From contig NZ_ATYR01000006.1 in assembly GCF_000427785.1 (NCBI RefSeq), forward strand, positions 124,001 to 188,000: a stretch of 64,000 bases of DNA. Direction: 5' to 3'. This stretch comes from Massilia alkalitolerans DSM 17462. GTDB taxonomy: Bacteria > Pseudomonadota > Gammaproteobacteria > Burkholderiales > Burkholderiaceae_D. Made by a program: the position numbers and the translations under genes. Positions 58,563-64,000 of this stretch are shown piece after piece. Each line of letters begins with the position of its first letter. Position 1 is the stretch's first letter. The notes below the pieces were generated by a model. The model saw only the letters and a list, made by a program, of their open reading frames with translations. It ran no database searches and was not told where the DNA came from.

Positions 58563-61500
58563 ATGGCACGAATCTGGCAGTTACTGACCGACAGCCGAGT
58601 GCTGGTCGCGATCGGCGTCGCCGCGCTAGCGGCTTGCCTCTTCATCGGCGCCGACCTGATCGGCATCGACCTCATCTGGGCCCTGATCGTCGGGCTGCTA
58701 CTGCTTGCCTGTTGGGGCATCTGGTGGGCGATCCGGCGCCACATCCGCACCCGCGCGGCCAGGCAGCTGGGCGAGGCCATCATCCCGGGCGACGACAACG
58801 GCGCCGGCGCGACCGGCGAGATGGCGGTGCTGCGCAAGAACATGCTGGAAGCGATCGCCACCATCAAGACCTCCAAGCTTGGCCTGACGCGCGGCGCCGC
58901 GGCGCTCTACGAACTGCCCTGGTACATGATCATCGGGAACCCGGCGGCGGGAAAAAGCAGCGCCATCGCGCGCTCGGGCCTGAGCTTCCCGATCCCCGGC
59001 AAGGCGCTGCAGGGCGTGGGCGGTACCCGCAACTGCGACTGGTTTTTCACCACCGACGGCATCCTGCTCGACACCGCGGGCCGCTATTCGGTCCAGGACA
59101 AGGTTCAGGAAACTGACCGCGCCGAGTGGTTCAGCTTCCTCGACCTGCTGAAAAAACACCGCAGCAAGGCCCCGATCAACGGCATCCTGATCGCCGTCAG
59201 CGTGGCCGAGCTGGTGGCCGGACCCACCAGCGCCTCGCACGAACTGGCCAAGAGCCTGCGCACCCGCGTGCAGGAACTCACCGAGCGCCTGGGCGTGCAC
59301 GCGCCGGTCTACGTGGTCTTCACCAAGGCCGACCTGGTGGCCGGCTTCACCGACTTCTTCGCCGAGACCGAACGGACCGAACGCGAGCGCATCTGGGGCG
59401 CCACGCTGCGCTACAACCGGCGCAGCGCCCCCCAGGACGTGCTGGGCTTCTTCGACGAGCATTTCGACGAACTGTACGACGGACTCAAGGAGATGAGCCT
59501 GGCGAACATGGGCGCCAACCGCAGCACCCAGATGCGCCCGGGGGTGTTCACCTTCCCGCTCGAATTCGCGGCCATCAAGACGCCGCTGCGCGCCTTTCTC
59601 TCCACCCTGTTCGAAGAGAACACCTACCAGTTCAAGCCGGTGTTCCGCGGCTTCTACTTCACCAGCGCCCTGCAGGAAGGCAGCGTGCAGGACCTGTCGA
59701 GCAAGCGCGTGGCCAGCCGCTTCGACCTGGCGCTGCGCGAACAGAAGGGCGGGGAGGTCGCCGAGCAGTCCGGCTACTTCCTGCTCGACCTGTTCCGCAA
59801 GGTGATCTTTGCCGACAAGGACCTGGTCAAGCGCTATACCAATCCGAGCGCGGCGCGCTGGAAGGTGGCCGCCTTCTTCGGCGCCACCATCCTGCTGGGC
59901 GCCGTGCTGGGCGGTTGGAGCTGGTCCTACATGGGCAACCGCCAGCTGGTGGCCAACGTCCAGTCGGACCTCGACAAGGTCGCCAAGCTGCAGGCGGGAC
60001 GCACCGACCTGCAGTCGCGCCTGGAGGCGCTCGACATCCTGCAGGACCGCATCGAGCAGCTCGACAAGTATCACCAGGAGACGCCGTGGGCGCTGGGCTT
60101 CGGCCTGTACCAGGGCGAGGCTTTGGCGCGCAAGCTGCGCGACGAATACTTCGCCGGGGTGCGCGCGGTGATGGTGGAGCCCGTGACCGCGTCGCTGGAA
60201 TCGATGCTGGCCGAGGTCAACGCGAATGCGGCCCAACTGACGCCTTCGGCCACCCCCGATGCCGCCAGCGCCCACCTCGTGTCCGCACAGGCCTCGCCGC
60301 CGGCGGCCGGCGGCCAGTACCAGAGCGTGTCCGCCACCAGCGTGGCCGACGCCTACAACGCCCTCAAGACCTACCTCATGTTGGGCGACAAGCGCCACGC
60401 CGAGCCGGGTCACCTGAACGACCAGCTGACCCGCTACTGGCGCACCTGGCTCGAGGCCAACCGCGGCAACATGCCGCGCGAGCAGATGATCCGCAGCGCC
60501 GAGCGCCTGTTGACCTTCCACCTGTCGCAGGTGAACGACCCGGCCTGGCCGCAGATGACCCTGAAACTGAGCCTGCTCGACAGCACCCGCGAGCACTTGC
60601 GCCGCGTCGTGCGCGGCACCCCGGCGCGCGAACGCGTCTACAACGACATCAAGACCCGCGCCGCGACCCGCTTCCCGGCGGTGACGGTGGCGCGCATCGT
60701 CGGCGAACAGGACCAGGGCCTGGTGGCGGGCAGCCACGCGGTGTCGGGCGCGTTCACCCGCCAGGCCTGGAAGGACTATGTGCTGGGCGCGATCCGCGAC
60801 GCCTCCAGCAGCGAGGCGCAGAGCGCCGACTGGGTACTCAAGACCGTGTCGAAGGACGACCTGACCCTGGAAGGCAGCCCGGAACAGATCCAGAAGGCCC
60901 TGATCGAGATGTACAAGGCCGAGTATGCGCGCGAATGGCTGAAGTTCGTGCAGGGCGTGGCGATCGCCGACCTGAAGGGCTTCGAGGGCAGCGTGCAGGC
61001 CATGAACCGCCTGGGCGACCCGCAGGCTTCCCCGATCGCCAAGCTGCTGCGCACGATCTACGACGAGACCGTGTGGGACAACCCCGGCGCCGCCGGCGCG
61101 GGCCTGTCCAGGACCGAGCGCACGTTTGCGGAGTGGTTCAAGGAAGTCATCCTGCGCCGCGCGCCCTCGGATGCGCGCACGCTGGCCAATGCGGTCGACC
61201 CGGGCGCGCTGCTGGGCGGGCCAGCCAATGCGGGCGCGGGACCGATCGGCCGCGAGTTCGCCGGGGTGGCGCGCCTGGTCGGGGTGAAGGAGAAAGATGC
61301 GTCGCTCATGACCGGCTACCTCGACGCACTGTCGAAGCTGCGCACCCGCCTGAACGCCCTGAAGAACCAGGGCGACCCGGGCCCCGGCGCCAAGCAGTTC
61401 ATGCAGCAGACCCTGGAGGGCAACGGTTCCGAGCTGGCCGATGCGCTGCGCTACGTGGACGAGCAGATGCTGACCGGGATGAGCGACGCCCAGAAGGCCG

Positions 61501-62333
61501 CGCTGCGTCCGCTGCTGGTGCGTCCGCTGACCCAGACCTTCGCCATGATCGTGCTGCCTTCCGAGGCCGAGATCAACAAGACCTGGCAGCTGCAGGTGGT
61601 CGAACCCTTCCAGCGCACGCTCGCCACCAAGTATCCCTTCGCCGCCGGCTCCAACGTGCAGGCCACGCCGGGCGAGATCGGCCAGATCTTCGGGCCGGAA
61701 GGGCAGGTCGCCAAGTTCGTGAATACCTCCATGGGTCCGCTGGTGGTGAACCGCGGCGGGGTGCTGGCGGCGCGCACCTGGGCCGATATCGGCATCTCGC
61801 TGGCGCCGCAGGTGATCTCCAGCTTCCCCGGGTGGATCGCGCCGCTGTCGGCGAATGGCGTGGCCGAGGGAGGCGGGCCGCAGACCGTGTTCCAGATCCT
61901 GCCGCAGGCGGCGCCGGGCACGCTCGAGTACACGCTCGACATCGACGGCCAGCAGCTGCGCTACAAGAACACGGCGCCGGCCTGGACCAATATGGTGCAC
62001 CCCGGACCGCAGGGCGTGGCAGGCGTGCGCATCTCGGCCGTCACCTTTGACGGCCGCAGCGTCGAACTGTTCAACGAGCCGGGCCAGGCCGGCCTGAAAC
62101 GCATGATCGACGCCGCCCAGAAGAAGAGAAAGGACGGCGGCGTGTTCGAGCTGCGCTGGAGCGCCGCGAACGTCGCGGTGACGGTGGACCTGAAGATCGT
62201 CTCGAGCGCGGCGGCCAACGGCAGCGGCGAGCAGGGCCAGGGTTTCCGCGGCCTGCGCCTGCCGACCGCCATCGTCGGACGCGTGCCCGACACGCCGGCG
62301 CCGGCGCTGGCCAGCGCGGGCGGGGGCCAGTGA
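58563..62333 (+). CDS. tssM: Type VI secretion system membrane subunit TssM (IcmF)
   Basis: Core inner-membrane component that spans the periplasm and links the baseplate to TssJ. The 1256-residue protein has two N-terminal membrane helices (about 13-32 and 37-56), a cytoplasmic NTPase-like domain with an intact Walker A (GNPAAGKSS, 125-133) and ILLDTAGRY, a third helix near 437-456, and a long periplasmic part including the IcmF-related region. The ATG at 58563 gives the standard N terminus; an in-frame extension upstream crosses the palindromic element. The gene overlaps tagF by one base. Confidence 0.95.
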   Translation: MARIWQLLTDSRVLVAIGVAALAACLFIGADLIGIDLIWALIVGLLLLACWGIWWAIRRHIRTRAARQLGEAIIPGDDNGAGATGEMAVLRKNMLEAIATIKTSKLGLTRGAAALYELPWYMIIGNPAAGKSSAIARSGLSFPIPGKALQGVGGTRNCDWFFTTDGILLDTAGRYSVQDKVQETDRAEWFSFLDLLKKHRSKAPINGILIAVSVAELVAGPTSASHELAKSLRTRVQELTERLGVHAPVYVVFTKADLVAGFTDFFAETERTERERIWGATLRYNRRSAPQDVLGFFDEHFDELYDGLKEMSLANMGANRSTQMRPGVFTFPLEFAAIKTPLRAFLSTLFEENTYQFKPVFRGFYFTSALQEGSVQDLSSKRVASRFDLALREQKGGEVAEQSGYFLLDLFRKVIFADKDLVKRYTNPSAARWKVAAFFGATILLGAVLGGWSWSYMGNRQLVANVQSDLDKVAKLQAGRTDLQSRLEALDILQDRIEQLDKYHQETPWALGFGLYQGEALARKLRDEYFAGVRAVMVEPVTASLESMLAEVNANAAQLTPSATPDAASAHLVSAQASPPAAGGQYQSVSATSVADAYNALKTYLMLGDKRHAEPGHLNDQLTRYWRTWLEANRGNMPREQMIRSAERLLTFHLSQVNDPAWPQMTLKLSLLDSTREHLRRVVRGTPARERVYNDIKTRAATRFPAVTVARIVGEQDQGLVAGSHAVSGAFTRQAWKDYVLGAIRDASSSEAQSADWVLKTVSKDDLTLEGSPEQIQKALIEMYKAEYAREWLKFVQGVAIADLKGFEGSVQAMNRLGDPQASPIAKLLRTIYDETVWDNPGAAGAGLSRTERTFAEWFKEVILRRAPSDARTLANAVDPGALLGGPANAGAGPIGREFAGVARLVGVKEKDASLMTGYLDALSKLRTRLNALKNQGDPGPGAKQFMQQTLEGNGSELADALRYVDEQMLTGMSDAQKAALRPLLVRPLTQTFAMIVLPSEAEINKTWQLQVVEPFQRTLATKYPFAAGSNVQATPGEIGQIFGPEGQVAKFVNTSMGPLVVNRGGVLAARTWADIGISLAPQVISSFPGWIAPLSANGVAEGGGPQTVFQILPQAAPGTLEYTLDIDGQQLRYKNTAPAWTNMVHPGPQGVAGVRISAVTFDGRSVELFNEPGQAGLKRMIDAAQKKRKDGGVFELRWSAANVAVTVDLKIVSSAAANGSGEQGQGFRGLRLPTAIVGRVPDTPAPALASAGGGQ

Positions 62334-63298
62334 TGCGCGGCCCGGCTTCGGAACGGATCGGCTATTTCGGCAAGGTCCCGGCGCGCGCCGATTTCGTCAA
62401 GCTGGCCGACGACCCGGCCGCGATCGCCATGCTGGACCGCTGGCTGGCCCAGGTCATGACGCAGCTGGCCCAGGACGCGCGCTGGCGCATCAACTACGAC
62501 GCCATGCCCGCCGTCAGCTTTGCCCTGGTGGGGCCGGCGCGCCGCCATGCGATCGCCGGCCACCTGCTGGCCAGCCACGACCAGTCGGGACGCCGTTTTC
62601 CCTTCCTGGCGGCGCGCACCCATGCGGTACAGGACCCGGCCGCTTTTGTTACGCGCTGCCCGCTGGCCTTCGCGCCGCTGTGGACCTTCCTCGAGACGCG
62701 CTGCCCGCGGGTGCTGTGCGAAGCCGATCCCGGCCCGCACCTGCAGGCGATCGCCGACGCTACCGTCGCCCTGGGCGACGCCGAGCCGACGCTGTCGCAC
62801 CTGCTGGCCAACGGCACCGTCGGTTCGCTCGGCGCGCTGCTGGAGGAACGCCAGTTCGCGCGCATGGTGCTGGCGCTCGGACTGCTGCTGCAGCCGGTGA
62901 TGCACAGCCAGCCGGCCGAGCTGCACAAGAGCCTGGTGCTGCCGCTGCCGAACGACGCCGGGCAGCGCTACCCGGTGGCCGCGTTCTGGCTGCAGCTGGT
63001 GGCGCCATTCCTGCGCCGCTCCAACTTCGACCTGGCGATCTTCATCACGCGCCAGGAGGGGCGGCCGGTGCTGGTGGTCGGCTTCTGCGCCGCCCTGGCC
63101 GAGACCCTGCGTGCGCTGGTCGACCCGCTGGTCGGCGCCGAGCAGCAGGTGCGCCTGTCCGACACCGGCTGGATCGACGAGCAGCTCTACATCGACCTCG
63201 ACGTGCGCTCGCTGGCGAGCTACCTGGCGCAGGCCGACCTGCCGCTCGGGCTGGCGCGCGACATGTTCATGAAGACCTTCATTGGAGCTGGAACGTGA
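62333..63298 (+). CDS. tagF: Type VI secretion-associated protein TagF (ImpM)
   Basis: A 321-residue member of the TagF/ImpM family, a post-translational regulator of type VI secretion in species studied. It opens with the family signature RIGYFGKVPARADFV and shows GRRFPFLAAR and a C-terminal WIDEQLYIDLD. The ATG overlaps the tssM stop (TGATG); a GTG one codon earlier is possible. The next gene starts inside its stop codon. Confidence 0.93.
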   Translation: MRGPASERIGYFGKVPARADFVKLADDPAAIAMLDRWLAQVMTQLAQDARWRINYDAMPAVSFALVGPARRHAIAGHLLASHDQSGRRFPFLAARTHAVQDPAAFVTRCPLAFAPLWTFLETRCPRVLCEADPGPHLQAIADATVALGDAEPTLSHLLANGTVGSLGALLEERQFARMVLALGLLLQPVMHSQPAELHKSLVLPLPNDAGQRYPVAAFWLQLVAPFLRRSNFDLAIFITRQEGRPVLVVGFCAALAETLRALVDPLVGAEQQVRLSDTGWIDEQLYIDLDVRSLASYLAQADLPLGLARDMFMKTFIGAGT

Positions 63299-64000
63299 AA
63301 CCTTTCGCCTTGATCCTTGCCGGCTTGCTTGCCGGCGCCGTCCATGCCCAGCAGGAGGCCCCGGTCGTCGTCAGCGGCACCGTTGCCGACGAAGCGACCA
63401 GGGCGGCGCTGCTCGACCGCCTGCGCATCGTCTATGGGGCCTCGCGCGTGGTCGACCAGCTGACGGTCGGCACGGTGGCGGCGCCCGCCAACTGGAACGA
63501 TTACGTTTCGCGCCTGATCAACCCCAACCTGAAGCTGGTGAGCCGTGGCCAGCTCAAGGTCGAGGGCAGCAATGTCAGCCTGCGCGGCGACGTCGCCAAC
63601 GAAGAGCAGCGCCAAAGGATCGCCGGCGACATCGCGGCCAGCCTGAACGGAACCTACACGGTCAACAACGGCCTGCGCGTGGCGGTCTCGGAACAGGGCG
63701 TGCTGGACGCCGCGCTGGCGAACCGCATCATCGAGTTCGAGTCCGGCAAGGCGACCCTGACCGAATCGGGGATGGCGGTGCTGGACCAGATGAGCGCGGC
63801 GATGCAGAAGCTCAGGGGCGTCAAGGTGGAGGTGATCGGGCACACCGACAACGCGGGCTCGCGCGCCGGTAACCTGTCGCTGAGCCAGGCGCGGGCGGAG
63901 GCGATCAAGACCTACATCGTCGGGAAAGGTATTGCGGCGGACACGATCGCGGTGTCGGGCGAGGGGCCGGACCGGCCGGTGGCGGACAATCGGACGCCGG
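63295..64000 (+). CDS. OmpA-domain peptidoglycan-binding protein, TagN-like (3' end outside window)
   Basis: At least 235 residues, open to the window end. A signal peptide (LILAGLLAGAVHAQ) is followed by a BON-like region (about 35-125, GTVADEATRAALLDRLRIVY and LKVEGSNVSLRGDVANEEQR) and an OmpA-type peptidoglycan-binding domain with IEFESGKATLTESG and VIGHTDNAGSRAGNLSLSQA. The GTG start overlaps the tagF stop (GTGA). The order tssM-tagF-OmpA domain matches tssM-tagF-tagN in Acinetobacter-type clusters, so it probably anchors the apparatus to the cell wall. Confidence 0.88.
   Translation, partial: MKPFALILAGLLAGAVHAQQEAPVVVSGTVADEATRAALLDRLRIVYGASRVVDQLTVGTVAAPANWNDYVSRLINPNLKLVSRGQLKVEGSNVSLRGDVANEEQRQRIAGDIAASLNGTYTVNNGLRVAVSEQGVLDAALANRIIEFESGKATLTESGMAVLDQMSAAMQKLRGVKVEVIGHTDNAGSRAGNLSLSQARAEAIKTYIVGKGIAADTIAVSGEGPDRPVADNRTP

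Noticed and set aside
58698..62000. Minus-strand open frame of 1100 codons opposite tssM
   Set aside because: Same antisense composition shadow; tssM on the plus strand has full domain support.

Overview
The window is GC-rich, densely packed chromosomal DNA. Gene order and protein types point to a betaproteobacterium of the Burkholderiales, most likely Oxalobacteraceae (Massilia/Telluria/Janthinobacterium-like). The reasons are the pstSCAB-phoU-phoBR block, carAB-greA, yhbY/rlmE/ftsH/folP/glmM in order, and a large exopolysaccharide locus. The genus is an inference from memory of gene order; no search was run.

Layout. 1-2.3 kb: 3' end of alanine racemase, radA, a PilZ protein. 2.4-9.5 kb: phosphate regulon, with a Pho box before pstS and pstCAB, phoU, phoB and phoR following without another clear promoter. 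9.5-11 kb: patatin-like lipoprotein and a GlcG/HbpS-type protein. 11-16.7 kb: carA, carB, greA and a small membrane protein. 16.8-22.4 kb: yhbY (divergent), rlmE, ftsH, folP, glmM. 22.4-26 kb: tRNA-Pro(UGG), tRNA-Arg(UCU), a DUF5710-like protein, a periplasmic metallo-beta-lactamase-fold protein and a TonB/TolA-like protein. 26-44.2 kb: exopolysaccharide locus in two converging halves. The plus-strand half holds the export lipoprotein and chain-length/tyrosine-kinase protein. The minus-strand half holds a WbpM/PglF-type dehydratase, a wbpA-B-D-E set for a diacetamido-uronic acid, glycosyltransferases, a PglC-type initiating transferase, an aminotransferase, a PAP2 protein and an acyltransferase. 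44.6-48.8 kb: DUF1460 lipoprotein and a large TonB-dependent receptor. 48.9-49.5 kb: a structured leader-like segment and two very small genes. 49.7-52.6 kb: two LiaF-like membrane proteins overlapping a LytS/LytTR two-component system. 52.6-56.5 kb: a VRR-NUC nuclease and an XPD/DinG-type helicase behind a LexA-like box. 56.6-64 kb: edge of a type VI secretion cluster (tssM, tagF, an OmpA-domain protein cut by the window end) with a divergent M15 peptidase and Pro/Ala-rich membrane protein.

The most notable items are: (1) the nuclease-helicase operon with a symmetric TACTGT-N8-ACAGTA box just before its start codon; (2) a folded 145-nt segment before two unrecognised 53- and 57-codon genes; (3) three intergenic palindromes of 29, 117 and 119 bp, probably dispersed repeat families; (4) an exopolysaccharide locus that appears to make two diamino-sugar precursors but shows no flippase or polymerase here; (5) an envelope-stress-like LiaF/LytSR four-gene operon. 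Many very long antisense reading frames are GC-composition shadows and were left out.
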